A DNA stretch of 64,000 nucleotides. Origin: Sphaerulina vaccinii (lineage: Eukaryota > Ascomycota > Dothideomycetes > Mycosphaerellales > Mycosphaerellaceae). Of the stretch, positions 21,401 to 31,116 are shown one piece after another; positions within the stretch are counted from its first letter, which is position 1, and every line of letters starts with the position of its first letter. The stretch spans positions 496,001-560,000 of the forward strand of contig JAKUDP010000013.1 of the NCBI GenBank assembly GCA_022570795.1, read 5' to 3'. The notes beneath the pieces are model-generated. The model did no database searches and had not been told where the DNA came from. It worked only from the letters and a program-made list of their open reading frames with translations. A program made the position numbers and the translations under genes.

Positions 21401-23284
21401 AAGTTGCTCGGGAGGCTTCGCGTATCCAGCAACACTGGGGTTGCTGGGCGCTGCACTGAGATATACATCGAAGGCAGATAGCTGATCAGCGAAGAAGTCG
21501 GAGTGCTTATAGTCGAGTTCTGGCATCTGCGGAGGCTGACCTCCTCCATGGCCTGTCTGCGGTAGAGCCTCAATCGCGGCTTCATGCGCCTTCTGCTGCT
21601 CGATCAAGCTTGGCAGCTGTGATAGTATCATTTCTACGGCCAGATCCCAGCTTCGCCATAGTGGATGATCGTGCGTATCTGGTATGTGCGGGTATGATTG
21701 CGGCCGACAGTGATACATGCGCATCACTCTCTGCGCGAGAAGGAAGTTGCGGAATAGAGCAGCCACCATGAGATCTTGTCTGAACAGTTTCTTGAACAAC
21801 GGCTTCTCCAGGCAGTTCCACGCAATAGTATCGGTAATTGCTGTGAAGATCCAGTTCAACTCTCCAAGCGGCGTCCTACGCTCGCTGACCTTCCCTGGAA
21901 TGTGCTGGGCTTGATCGAGATTGACACCAAACGTCGCGCCAAGTGGATTCTGCAGTATAAAGAATCGCACAGCCATCATGATTGGTGTAGTCAGACATGA
22001 AGTGAATAGATCAGCCGGTAGATCCGGATTTGTAGGAAGCACCTCACTCTCTCGACATGCTGCAAGATGTATGCAGTCCTCCCACTTGATCAGTGGTTGC
22101 TGCTGAGCTCGATTCGGATCCCGCTTCAGAGCCTCCTGCTGGTTGATGTTGTGCTTCTGCGCGCCCTCGAGGAACCCCTGGATGATGCCGCCGGCTGCAC
22201 TACAGTCCCACACCCACAGTCCAGGAGCTCCCACCCACTCTTGCAGATCGAAAAGACTGATCGGAATGTACTGGGTATAGCTTCTGTTAAAACACCACAC
22301 TTCGCCACTCTGAGTCGGCTTTGGCACACCATGTCCATTGTAGTGAAACAGTATCCGCTCAGCATGAGCACTTCTTCGCAATGATACCGTGAGCTTCTTC
22401 AGCTCTTCAATCGTGGGGTCCATTACACTCTTGTATCGTGTCCTGAGAGAAAGATTCTCATACTGCTGTTGCAGATTTTTTCCAATCTGCGCATTTGTGG
22501 TACTCGAAGCCGTACTCCCGGCTTCGTGCGGCACAGGATCAATCCAGCACTCCAGCCGTGCGCAAGGATTTGTCTTGATCACATCCGGTGGGTCGACTCC
22601 AACATTGAGGCAGACTGCTAGCAAAGCGGATACAGTCTTGAGGCGATCCTTCATACGCCATTCGGTGACCATGCTCTTTGCATCGAAGTCGGGGGCCAGG
22701 TTTCCTGCTGTCTCGTGCCGCTTGTCCTCGTAATACATGAAGAAGTTCTCACTGAGATTCTTCGCCGCCTCTTCGTTCTCTAATTGTGCCTGCCAGCCAT
22801 GCCTCATTTCATCTTCCGTCTTCCTACTACCTCCAAGCTTCCCGTTGACGTGTCCGTTCTGACCACGACTCGTGCTCGCGGTTGTACCTGACCCAAAGTC
22901 GCTCGTCGCTCGTGCCATCTTTGGTCTCTGCGCAGCCGGTCTTTGGGAGTTGTTCACTGACATGTGCAGACCTGGATCCTCGCCGCCATCATCCCCCGAC
23001 GAGTCCTCGCCCTCGCCCCCGCTCTCATGGTGGTTACCATTTTGATAGCCATGGCCATTCTGCTGAGCGCGTGGTTGCGAGCCATTCGAGGAAGCTGGGG
23101 TCGTTGCCCGGAAAGCTGCAGCAGGTGCAGACCTGTTGCTCGAGGGTGTGCTGTCCGTTGGCTCAATGCGAATGCTGTGAGGTTGCGGGTGCTTGGATCG
23201 CTGGCCATAGGCTTGCTCCGGCAGGAAAGGCTGCTGCGAACCATGCGCCAGCGGTGATGCGCCGGCACTCCCTTCGCGTGTCAT
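18494..23284 (-). CDS. kog1: TORC1 subunit raptor (Kog1/Mip1)
   Basis: Single exon of 1596 residues, typical of filamentous-fungal raptor. After a disordered N-terminus of about 160 residues, the raptor N-terminal conserved (caspase-like) domain is clear: WRMKDRLKTVSALLAVCLNVGVDPP is split by eye into RMKDRLKTVSALL and NVGVDPPDV, then FHYNGHGVPKPT and GLWVWDCSAAG. The middle is armadillo/HEAT-like (MENPLLRQFSLLCLSNL). From about residue 1220 WD40 repeats follow (VWDWKEEKQLARF, LWDLRMRASL, TGGKDHTIRVYN). Raptor recruits substrates to TOR kinase at the vacuole and couples growth to nutrients. The conserved gene is free of lesions, in contrast to its accessory neighbours. Confidence 0.96.
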   Translation of the reverse strand: MTREGSAGASPLAHGSQQPFLPEQAYGQRSKHPQPHSIRIEPTDSTPSSNRSAPAAAFRATTPASSNGSQPRAQQNGHGYQNGNHHESGGEGEDSSGDDGGEDPGLHMSVNNSQRPAAQRPKMARATSDFGSGTTASTSRGQNGHVNGKLGGSRKTEDEMRHGWQAQLENEEAAKNLSENFFMYYEDKRHETAGNLAPDFDAKSMVTEWRMKDRLKTVSALLAVCLNVGVDPPDVIKTNPCARLECWIDPVPHEAGSTASSTTNAQIGKNLQQQYENLSLRTRYKSVMDPTIEELKKLTVSLRRSAHAERILFHYNGHGVPKPTQSGEVWCFNRSYTQYIPISLFDLQEWVGAPGLWVWDCSAAGGIIQGFLEGAQKHNINQQEALKRDPNRAQQQPLIKWEDCIHLAACRESEVLPTNPDLPADLFTSCLTTPIMMAVRFFILQNPLGATFGVNLDQAQHIPGKVSERRTPLGELNWIFTAITDTIAWNCLEKPLFKKLFRQDLMVAALFRNFLLAQRVMRMYHCRPQSYPHIPDTHDHPLWRSWDLAVEMILSQLPSLIEQQKAHEAAIEALPQTGHGGGQPPQMPELDYKHSDFFADQLSAFDVYLSAAPSNPSVAGYAKPPEQLPIVLQVLLSQVHRLRALVLLSKFLDLGPWAVNLALSIGIFPYVLKLLQSQAMELKAPMVFIWARILAVDQSCQADLLKDQGYAYFTNILNATNGIPMGNVAEHRAMCVFVIAMFCKDFKQGKAAVLDSNPELIEQCLGHLHDMENPLLRQFSLLCLSNLCRDYPLAKDALVAHVAHERICDRSHDPVPEVRTAMLNALASFIATGDIDGEVLDMEEILVGVIISMGMDGSIMVRKELTVFYSEYVKKYVNRFLCAAFEQLQEEQDKCCGREQAADDFIAMQKEASIDTLTTAGPGNPLLSGVRAAHHRSVSAAAADNESRAPKAIPRQSNSLGTVYRAVWRQVMSLSTDPHPEVARNAGIIVDYVLNTLLHSPLGPAAEAMLDELERRTTMESSSMGAAVQPLSRVHTAGHGPRPDTPPSPSASSISSKADGYFALSRTASVAQALGKLVGWGPKTPGGEASTPNSPTHTRRGSGFDVTTPYRSRPLTPHDAAMLPPDALDNIPGPAHQPLAKIPPTPYFRGRDLSELPELPLKSTFFDWSASYFREPQMRPSEADEPGSRDYNERLWRRNRNDKIIASTQPLKLAAGSNPWDKPCGYFGIGAAPVKMVFHQFEDHLVTSDDRDSIAVWDWKEEKQLARFSNGNPRNSRVTELQFINEDDMAMLMVGSSDGVIKIYRDYDDLKKITHVSSFRALNDLVPSTGGTSGLVFDWQQGQGKALVAGDDRVVRVWQVGQELCVNDIHTRSSACITSLTSDQVEGNVFVAGFGNGSVKAFDQRRPNAETMILGWKEHTSWIVGVHLQRGGMRELISAESNGGIRLWDLRMRASLNHITPNENKSREPRSLRTLSVHEHAPVFATGGKDHTIRVYNTKLQPLSKFEPYMSYLRLGGLGGGVKNAPITATAFHPHRMMLACGAVNDGHVNLFKCDVDEERHVRNADGIVEEWPTRRPIVKDSDESGPITSGSNFKY

Positions 23285-23892
23285 GGTATGCGATTGTCGG
23301 CTCGTTGTGTGCGCATGAGCGCGGCGATCTGTCGAGGCTATGAATGCAGTGAGGTGTTCATTGTCGTACTGGATCGTGTTGCTGCCTCAGTGGTACTACC
23401 AGAGGTCGGACGATAGCGTTTGGTGCCGATTGGCGAAGAGCGAGCGAAGAAGCCTTCGAGAACGAAGCTTGGACCGTCAAAGAGCGCGATTTCGAGTAAG
23501 AGGGCACGTGTCAGCAATGGCGGTGAATGGTGATGTGAGCTATGTGTTATCAGGAAGGATATGACAAGTGATGCTCGAGGTCGAAGATATTGAAGTCGAG
23601 GTGTGGATCTGCTGTGCTGCAGAAGAAGCGAAGCCTTGTGGACGGCGGCTTGGAACGCGGCCGCCAACAAGGAGAGGGGCACGCCCTGATGAAGTATTGA
23701 TTGAGAATTGATACAGAATATCTCAGGCACGCCGCCATCAGTTGCGAACAGCCTAGTTTCCATCCTCTGCGCTACACTCTGTCTTATGGGATGGCTCACG
23801 GCTACCGTGATGGATATGCCATTCTGGCTATCGTCAGAGCACGTTGGTGTACAATTTTTGTCTTGCATGTGACAGTGGGTTAGTGTTTCAAC
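23285..23892. other. Raptor upstream region
   Basis: About 600 bp between the raptor start and the HET relic. ORFs on the minus strand here are short and of low complexity; I read the region as promoter and 5' leader. Confidence 0.5.
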
Positions 23893-25250
23893 TCACCTGC
23901 TGGACTTCACAACAACGATCTTGATTAAGACTCTGGCCTCATTCGAGAGCTCTGAGCCATACGCATCTCTAGCGTCTCGCTCCGCAATGTCTTCGACAAT
24001 GGCCAGGCTTGCGTTCCTGGGCACGCCTGGAAAGTTAGCCACCATCCGAAGTCCGCCTTCAAGCACGTCCCACAGGCCGTCAAGGTGAGCTCGCAAGTCA
24101 TTATCACCATAACCTTGGAAGTGATGAAGTAATAGAGTGCTGAACATAAGAGCTAGACGCCTGGCCAGGCTGAACTGGGGTCTCGGGTACAGTCCCGACC
24201 AAAAGCCCTTCATGTTCGCATTGTCGAAGTCGAAAGGCTTAGACCCGTTCCTGCGATCATTACACACCGACCAGCGAGCTTCATGCATCGATATCGGAGC
24301 CAGACATCTGACGTGAGGTCAATTGTCTCATCTTCGTGAAGCTCGAAAGTCTAGCAGAGCACAGAGGCCTTGTCTGTTTCCACACGAGGCCGGATTTTGA
24401 CCTCGCCTAAGGACATCCCGTGCTACGTGCAGGCTGGTCTCAGCATAGTCTGGCGGGGTGGAGACTATTGGTTCCCAGTCGATTATTGGCAATTGTACTG
24501 TATATTCGATTTCGAGGATCATGGCATTGCATCTTACAAACAATTGCCGGTACCTGGACCAAGCCGTTTCGGCCATTAGTAGTAGTATAGCCTCCCAAGC
24601 GATTGCTGGCTCTGCGGCCAGGAAAGCTGATGCCCAGCATGAAGTTTGCAGCGCGAGTAGGATAATCGTAGAGACCGAACTTGGTGATATGTGGTAAGAG
24701 GCGACCTTGACACAGAAATGCCACCACTGCCTCCAAGACCTTAGCCGCAAAAGGAATCCGGCTTTGCTGATGCCTGTGAAACTGCTTGTATGATAGCAAA
24801 AAGCGTGGCCAAGCAAGCATTATCGTCTCCACGGCACAGCTGCACTCTGTGCTGACATCTGAAGACTTCTTGCGATAAGTAAGCTAGTTGAAAGCAGGGT
24901 CTTTGCAGAATCTGTGCGATTGCCTTGCCCATTGGTTCCACGCCATCTGTTCGGGATGCGTGGTACCTTAGCTAGGACATGATCTTGATAGAAGGCCAGA
25001 AGTTCACCAAGATATGCTGTAATATTTGGAGAGCATCGGTTGGAACTGAATGCAGGAAATGCATAACTTCTTCGCTACGATCAGTATATTGCCCGAGACA
25101 CGCACGTACCCTTTCAGTGGCATCGAAGATATGTCCCATGATGGCTACCTGTTGGCTCTTCTCCAGAACATCCTCTTATTTTATGCAACTCATATCCATC
25201 CAATAGAGGTAGTCCTGATCATGGTCCCCAAGTCGCGTCACGCAAGATCT
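23893..25250 (-). pseudogene. Strongly decayed HET-domain gene
   Basis: Minus-strand pieces in several frames line up with a HET protein in order. WMDMSCIK-stop-EDVLEKSQQVAIMG corresponds to the CINQxDxxEKxxQVxxMG signature, with TAA at 25178-25176 where CAA (Gln) is expected. FDATERVRACLGQYTD follows, then a TAG at 24974-24972. ILQRPCFQLAYLSQEVFR and VQLCRGDDN match the HET RPYFxRxWxxQE region. After a frame change come HDPRNRIYST and, in another frame, LPIIDWEP and PDYAETSLHVARDVLRR, the DPRDxIYGxLxIxDW block. A further piece ends at 23893 with a possible donor (AG/GTGAGT). The gene is therefore dead. A C-to-T change explains the first stop, so RIP-like mutation is possible but not proven. 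Confidence 0.7.
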
Positions 25251-25800
25251 TGACGACCGTGGCAGCCTCGAATCTGCTAGCTAGAAGGCAGCGCCTATGT
25301 GTCGGTCTATATGTCGCATGGTATACAATACTGACAGATGCCAAATAATGGTCCTGATGGCCTGGTAACAAGAAGGAAGGGAGGTGACTCCGAAAGAGAG
25401 AGAGTGCCAACGGCCGTATTTCTTGGCTTGACAAACATCCGATCCCGACCTCGTACCTTATTTGTGCCACTTTCTCTTTCCATCATCAAAGGCATCTTTC
25501 ATCTCACCACGCGAGAGAGGAGCAGGCACGTCCAGAAGCAACATGAGACCAACACAACCTCTGGATTCAGCTTCGCCTGAAGCTCGAGATGCAGGAAGAT
25601 GGCGAAGACTTAAGTATGCCTCGAATATCTCGACCCGGCAGGCTCTGCATCCAGAACAACACCGTCCTGTACCCCAGTCTCTTCCCCGCGAGTATGCATG
25701 GACTTACCGCATCTCCCGTACCTACGACACCTTAACCGATCTCCAGCTTTGCCAAACTTATGCTCGTACACTCCACTCCATCATTATTGACTTTGTAGCC
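25251..25800. other. Upstream region of the bZIP gene
   Basis: About 550 bp. An open frame without stops extends upstream of the bZIP ATG to 25462, but the translated part has no recognisable domain and is treated as a 5' leader. No other gene is supported. Confidence 0.45.
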
Positions 25801-27225
25801 ATGAGACGCAACAGTGATGCCCCCAGCTCCTGCCGCATTGAACGCAAGCGAGCTCACGACAGAGAAGCACAGAGAGCCTCGAGAGCAAAAACCAAGCAAT
25901 ACATCGCTCACCTCGAGAAGACTGTAGCAGACTTGACTGAGAGCAGCGGCGACAATCGGGCAAATTATCTTGCCCAGCATGCCTCCCAGCAATCGCAGGA
26001 AATCGACAAGCTGCAAGGTCTCGTAAACAAGATCCGTACGCTGGTTCAAGATACCGTGAAGTCCGAAGAGGACGGGTCGCCTGACAAAGCAGATGGAGGC
26101 AGCACTGCAGAGAGTGTCACAGCTGCATTGCCGTCCACCACTGAGGCTTTCGCGGCCATGAACTGGGATACTCAGAGCGAGGACCAATGGCTTAACGACA
26201 TCGCGAAACAGTCAGTCGATATTGAACGACAACAAGTACAGCAAGTGCCGCTCCAGATCACTGGTACGGCATCACGAAACCTCGTCGTCCTGGGCATAAA
26301 TCTTTATTGCGAGAACAACGACGAGACAACATATTTTCCACGCCTCAACGAGCTGATCGAGCTTATCGAGAAGACACCAGATAATCTCTCCTCATACGAA
26401 GAAGACCAAGACATCCTGATTCGAGCAATCGTTCATGGCTGGGATGCCTCCGAACGTGTTCACCACTTCGACATCGTCTGGCGGTTTCTCCGAGCGTTCG
26501 ACGAAGGACTCTGGTACCGCGCTCAACCTATCGAGCGGTTTGCGCATTTCTGGAATATGCGCTCCACAATTCTGCATAAAATACAGCCAAAGAATCAGCC
26601 AAGACGGAAAATGGCGACATTCATGTCTCCTACAATTGGTCAACGATCTAGATCTCAGCCTTCTGTCGTGGATTACTTTGGGTGGCCGCAAGTTCGCAAG
26701 CATTTGCAAACTGCCGGCATCCATCAATGCACTAACCGCGGTGCTGTGGCATTCACAGAGAGCTTCCGCTTTGTCTGGCCTTGGGAAGTGAGAGACGCGT
26801 ACAAGATCAACAAAACGACGGGACTATTCTCTTTCTCTGAGGCGTTCCTGAAGAGCTTCAACGATATATCCTCCTTCCGTCTTTTAGCGAACCACCTTAT
26901 TCCATTCGAAGTGCAGCCAACATCTCGAACGGTACCTACCCCAGAAGACCTGGATCTTGACGACGAGGACACTTCCGTAGATGACGAGTTCAGCTACCAG
27001 GAGCCCACATTTGAGACAGCCACATTTACGAACAAGGATGAGTCCAGGACGCACCATGACACTAGTGCAGAGGACTGGATGGCGACACTTGCAAGTTTGC
27101 ATGAAGCTGGACGACATGAAATACACAATGTGCATGCGTTTCAACCAGTAGCTCAAGGGCCGGGTCTTGGGCAGCCGGGTCTTGGGCAGTGGGGTGGCAC
27201 AAGAGAGCCAGATGGATTCTTTTGA
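25801..27225 (+). CDS. bZIP transcription factor with DUF3425-type C-terminus
   Basis: Single exon of 474 residues from ATG 25801. The basic region (RIERKRAHDREAQRASRAK, about residues 12-30) runs into a leucine-zipper-like coiled coil (YIAHLEKTVADL). The second half has the DUF3425 pattern of fungal bZIP proteins: VVDYFGWPQVRKHL, then FRFVWPWEVRDAY and FSFSEAFLKSFNDISSF. The C-terminus carries a 15-bp tandem duplication (27160-27189) that encodes a doubled PGLGQ motif. It is a likely nuclear DNA-binding regulator; its target genes cannot be told. An upstream in-frame ATG at 25462 would add 113 residues that look like leader sequence. Confidence 0.82.
   Translation: MRRNSDAPSSCRIERKRAHDREAQRASRAKTKQYIAHLEKTVADLTESSGDNRANYLAQHASQQSQEIDKLQGLVNKIRTLVQDTVKSEEDGSPDKADGGSTAESVTAALPSTTEAFAAMNWDTQSEDQWLNDIAKQSVDIERQQVQQVPLQITGTASRNLVVLGINLYCENNDETTYFPRLNELIELIEKTPDNLSSYEEDQDILIRAIVHGWDASERVHHFDIVWRFLRAFDEGLWYRAQPIERFAHFWNMRSTILHKIQPKNQPRRKMATFMSPTIGQRSRSQPSVVDYFGWPQVRKHLQTAGIHQCTNRGAVAFTESFRFVWPWEVRDAYKINKTTGLFSFSEAFLKSFNDISSFRLLANHLIPFEVQPTSRTVPTPEDLDLDDEDTSVDDEFSYQEPTFETATFTNKDESRTHHDTSAEDWMATLASLHEAGRHEIHNVHAFQPVAQGPGLGQPGLGQWGGTREPDGFF
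27160..27189 (+). repeat. 15-bp tandem duplication in the bZIP C-terminus
   Basis: CCGGGTCTTGGGCAG occurs twice in a row and encodes GLGQ-type repeats near the end of the bZIP protein. Confidence 0.85.
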
Positions 27226-27747
27226 CATTGAATATGGGCACTACGCAACGACCGAAATCGTATCACTTTGATCGCATGCTGGCGGGCCTTCAAATTGCCT
27301 GCGCAAGGATCTATAGGGGACATAAGACGGAGTTCGATAAACTGTGTTGTATCCGGCTCCGCACATTCACCAAGTGCTGCGTGCCCGCTGGTGCGGATGA
27401 TGATATTCCCATCAATTACTACCTAGCACCCCGGGCATTGACAGCACGCCTGAAACGCTGTGCAACATCGTTATACTGCAGCAATACGGCTGCACGCTCA
27501 AGCGAAGTGTATGCAATAGGCCACCCCACCAAACCCCGCACCACGAGGCGTCTTGCCATAAAGTGTACCGAGGAGGATTGGCCACGCGCTACACTTTCAT
27601 GATCATGATGATTGTTATGAATAGTCAGAATCCTTGTAGTCAATACTGTGTATACAATCTACTTTGCAAGTCAGCATTAGGTTATACTTCCATCAAGGTC
27701 GTCATCTTACTTCACTTTGCTTCCGAATCAAGTAATCTTCTCATCCA
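27226..27747. other. Intergenic region between bZIP and alcohol dehydrogenase
   Basis: About 520 bp with no supported gene. Tandem orientation suggests it contains the bZIP 3' end and the dehydrogenase promoter. Confidence 0.45.
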
Positions 27748-29089
27748 ATGGCATCCTTCGATATACCAGAGACCTGTAAAGCAGGCGTAGTCGTATGTGA
27801 TTCCTATTCATGTTCATACACTTCATGTTTCACTCGAGCCCCCGGTACTAATCAACCATAACTTCCAGATCAACGAAGGACCCGACTTCCACCTCGAAGT
27901 CCAAGAAGTTCCTGTGCCACAACCCGGACCAGGCCAACTCCTCATCAAGCTCAATGTCACAGGACTCTGCGGAAGTGATGTCCACTACATGCTCAATGAC
28001 CTAGGCAGTCCCGTAGGAATGAAGGACTTCAACGTCCGCTCACCAGGCCACGAAGGAGCGGGTGTAGTCGTGAAAGTAAGATACCCTTCCCCCATCGCAC
28101 ATACAGTCTTGATCCAATGCTAACATTGATAGCTCGGCGACGGCGTCTCCGGCTGGAGTGTAGGAGACAGAGCCGGCGTGCGTCCAATGTGGGACGTCTG
28201 CCACAATTGCACACAATGCTGGAATGGCGAAGAACAATATTGTGCCAAAGTTGTTCATACAGGTCTCATGACTAGCGGTAGCTACCAGCAATATGTCGTT
28301 ACTCCAGCATTGTACACTGCGCGAATTCCAGAGGGAGTGCCAGACGAGGCTGCGGGGCCGATTATGTGTTCTGCGAGTACGATGCATTGTGCTTTGAGAG
28401 AGGCGGGCTTCAAAGCGGGAGATTGGATTGTGTTTCCTGGTGGAGCTGGAGGTGTTGGGATACAGGGAGTGCAGTTGGCGAGGTGAGCCCCACTGCTTAT
28501 TCTTCTTGTCCACTGCTTTTATTATTTGTGGCGTGGAACTAATGCATTGCAGGGCGATGGGCATGAGACCGATTGTGATTGATAGTGGAGATGCGAAGAA
28601 AGCTTTGGCTACGAGGCTTGGAGCTGAAGTCTTCCTTGACTTCAAGCAGGAGACTGACATCCCGTCGCGGGTGAAGGAGATTGCTGATGGTCTCGGAGCG
28701 AATGGTGTGGTGGTTACTGCTTGGCAGTCTTATAAAGGTATGTCTCAACGTTTCGTCCTCATTTCACTTTGCTGAGACATTCTTCAGATGCTGTCGGCTA
28801 CATCGGCGATCGAGTTGGTGGCAAGATCGTATGCATAGGCTTGCCGCCAGCTGAGCAGAACGTGATCGCGGGTGCCCCTCCAATGCTATATGCGCTCAAG
28901 AAGATGACCATCACTGGTGCTATCGTGGGAACTATGCAGGACACTGCATCTGCTCTCGAGTATGCAAAGCGCGGCTTACTGAAGCCAATCTCGGAAGTCC
29001 GTGGGCTGAGTGAGTTCGCGGAGAGTGTTCAGCAGCTGAGGCGTGGAGAGGTTGCTGGTCGTATTGTGATCGACTTCAACAAGGAGTGA
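27748..29089 (+). CDS. Zinc-dependent alcohol dehydrogenase, yeast ADH type
   Basis: Five exons: 27748-27792, 27869-28075, 28133-28482, 28553-28737 and 28788-29089. All four introns (76, 57, 70 and 50 nt) have GT-AG ends. They give 362 residues without a lesion. Catalytic-zinc residues are Cys49 (GLCGSD) and His75-Glu76 (PGHEGAG). The structural-zinc cysteines are 107, 110, 113 and 121 (CHNCTQCWNGEEQYC). The cofactor loop is GGAGGVGIQG. The C-terminus (GEVAGRIVIDF) is that of the tetrameric fungal ADH/AdhP group. It probably interconverts alcohols and aldehydes with NAD(P) in the cytosol; the exact substrate is not visible. The 15-residue first exon is inferred from the good donor and in-frame join. 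Confidence 0.9.
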
Positions 29090-29166
29090 TGTCTCGGCTT
29101 GAATGGGGCAATAGCCATAGTGGGGGACCCATGCTACGCAGTTGCTCTAGTGTAGCTGGGTTGTAG

Positions 29167-30294
29167 TCAAGTAGAAGGTGGGTCAGTGTGCCATTGGATC
29201 GTTCCATCAGGCAGCACTGATGCCTTGTATCGCAGAATATCTCGAAAGTAATTTGAGACCTTGTGCTCCCGCCTGTTCAACCGAGCTGCAACCTCAGTCC
29301 ATCTGGAGCCAGACGCACGCATCAAAAGTATAGTTTCGACCTCAGCCCTGCTGTAGGGGCCTACTTTACCATTTTGCAAGACAGTGTATTTCTTTCTGGC
29401 AGCGTCAGCAGTCCGTGGGGCTAGTCGTCGTGCAATCTCTGTCCAACTAAGCTGTTCTTGCTCACGGAGATTTCGCAGAACATTCAACTCAGCCTCCGTC
29501 CACAGAGGAGGTGGTTTTCGTCGAGGTTGAAGACTGAGTTGTGCCGCATGGAGCCTCAGGGTTTGAGCATCCCATTGAGGCAAGGCAGCCTGTATATCGT
29601 GCCAAGTTAGTCCCTTGTCTCTGAACTGGACAATTTTCTCATCGTCCTCTGGGGAAAAGTGTCGAGCTCCGCGCCAGATATGGTTGGCTAGTCGAGAATG
29701 GGTCTCCGCAGATCTGATCGAATTGTAGGGTCTATTGAGTGCTCTGGCGACCTCAGCTATGCGGAGTCCCTGAGATCGCATGGTAGCAGCCTTTTGGTGT
29801 TCCTCTGGTGTCCAGGCTCTTTTGATAGTGTGCGAAGATCCAGATATAAGACTATACATCTTCTGCACACTAGTCTCGGGTCGATTCAATATTCTGGCAA
29901 TCTGCTTGTGAGGCACCTTTTGGTGCCGTGACTCGACCAATTTGGCTGTCTCCTCATCCGTCCAGTGCTTCATGGTAGGGACGACATAGCTCGGCTTTGA
30001 TGAGTTCTCGATCGGACTCTTGCCATATACATCGGAGTCATCGGTGCCAGCCGCCGTCGGGTCTGCTTGAGTACCAGCTGGCTCCGATTCCTTTATGGCC
30101 TCTACTGCTTCTGCTTTCTGCGCTTTCCCGCTCTCAGACCAAGGATACTTCTTGACGGGCACTTCAGCATATCCAGCTCGAGATGATGCGGTGAACAATA
30201 TATGAGGTTGAAGAGGCGCTGTTCTTGTTATAGTCGCGTCGATCCATGACAACCGTAAAACTTGTGTAGACCGGAGGCTCCAGGGTCTAAACAT
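29167..30294 (-). CDS. Protein with five tandem Myb/SANT-like repeats and a possible mitochondrial presequence
   Basis: Single exon of 375 residues. Residues 1-50 are rich in Arg, Ser and hydrophobics with no acids until late (MFRPWSLRSTQVLRLSW), like a mitochondrial presequence. From about residue 110 five ~50-residue units follow, each with the Myb-like spacing of aromatic starts and helix-turn-helix: WTDEETAKLVES, WTPEEHQKAATM, FSPEDDEKIVQF, WTEAELNVLRNL and YSRAEVETILLM. Third helices include IARILNRPETSV and VAARLNRREHKV. Myb-like repeats bind nucleic acid. Location (nucleus or mitochondrion) is an inference from the N-terminus only. No lesion is seen. Confidence 0.75.
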   Translation of the reverse strand: MFRPWSLRSTQVLRLSWIDATITRTAPLQPHILFTASSRAGYAEVPVKKYPWSESGKAQKAEAVEAIKESEPAGTQADPTAAGTDDSDVYGKSPIENSSKPSYVVPTMKHWTDEETAKLVESRHQKVPHKQIARILNRPETSVQKMYSLISGSSHTIKRAWTPEEHQKAATMRSQGLRIAEVARALNRPYNSIRSAETHSRLANHIWRGARHFSPEDDEKIVQFRDKGLTWHDIQAALPQWDAQTLRLHAAQLSLQPRRKPPPLWTEAELNVLRNLREQEQLSWTEIARRLAPRTADAARKKYTVLQNGKVGPYSRAEVETILLMRASGSRWTEVAARLNRREHKVSNYFRDILRYKASVLPDGTIQWHTDPPST

Positions 30295-31116
30295 CGTCCA
30301 TTGTCACTTCGATGTTCAGTGTTAAATGGTGAGAAGAACGCGAGAATGGTAAAGTCAAGAATACAGGAAGTCGCGTGTTTATCATGCAAGGACCACAACA
30401 GTGACTAAGCAAGAACATAGATGGAATGCTAGAGACGCCTTGTGAGAACGATAGTACACTACATGATCAGCGAAGGCTATGTGTATATCAGCTTGAGATG
30501 GGGTGCTACGGAGACTGCTGTTCCTGCCGGGATTCCAAGCTCAAGCAGTCCTCGCACACGAGCGGAGGGATCATATATATTATGAAATATCGGTCAGTCG
30601 GGATAAGAGCATGTCCAAACTTGCATGTTAGTCGCAAATCGCTATGAACGAAAGGCCAGTCACATGAGTTGCTGGCTTATAATGCATTGCATTATTTGAT
30701 ACGTAAAGCTACCAGTTCACTCAAGCCAGCCAGCCAGCCGATTCCTCATTGCTCGCAGCTCCAAAAGTAGCCATAGCCGAAATCGTGGGTGTCGAAAAGA
30801 AACAGTTGTAGCAAACGTGCATTACGCAATTCGCCTGTTGTCGATAAAAAGGGACCATCCGTTCGTCGTCCGTCTGCGCATATCGTCGTAGCCTGTTCTG
30901 GGAAGAAACGAGGCAGTTCGTGATCGTGAAGTCGTGTCGGCCGTGGTCCGGACCAGTTGGGGGCAGCAAGTTGTACCTGCCGCAGCCCAACCTTGCCCGA
31001 TCACACGTGTGATGCCATCCGCGAGAGGTGTCGCAGATTTTCATCGATTGTCCCGACTTCGCAGTGTCCTCGACGCTTCGCCGCAGCAGACGTTTCGTGT
31101 GTCGTCTGGTATGAGT
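30295..31116. other. Intergenic region between the Myb-like gene and eIF1
   Basis: About 820 bp. Both flanking genes are on the minus strand, so it holds the Myb-like promoter and the eIF1 3' end. Only short ORFs without recognisable content are present. Confidence 0.45.

Noticed and set aside
23338..23868. 176-residue minus-strand ORF upstream of raptor
   Set aside because: Low-complexity Ser/His/Arg sequence without homology; more likely promoter or leader, although its beginning may belong to the HET relic.
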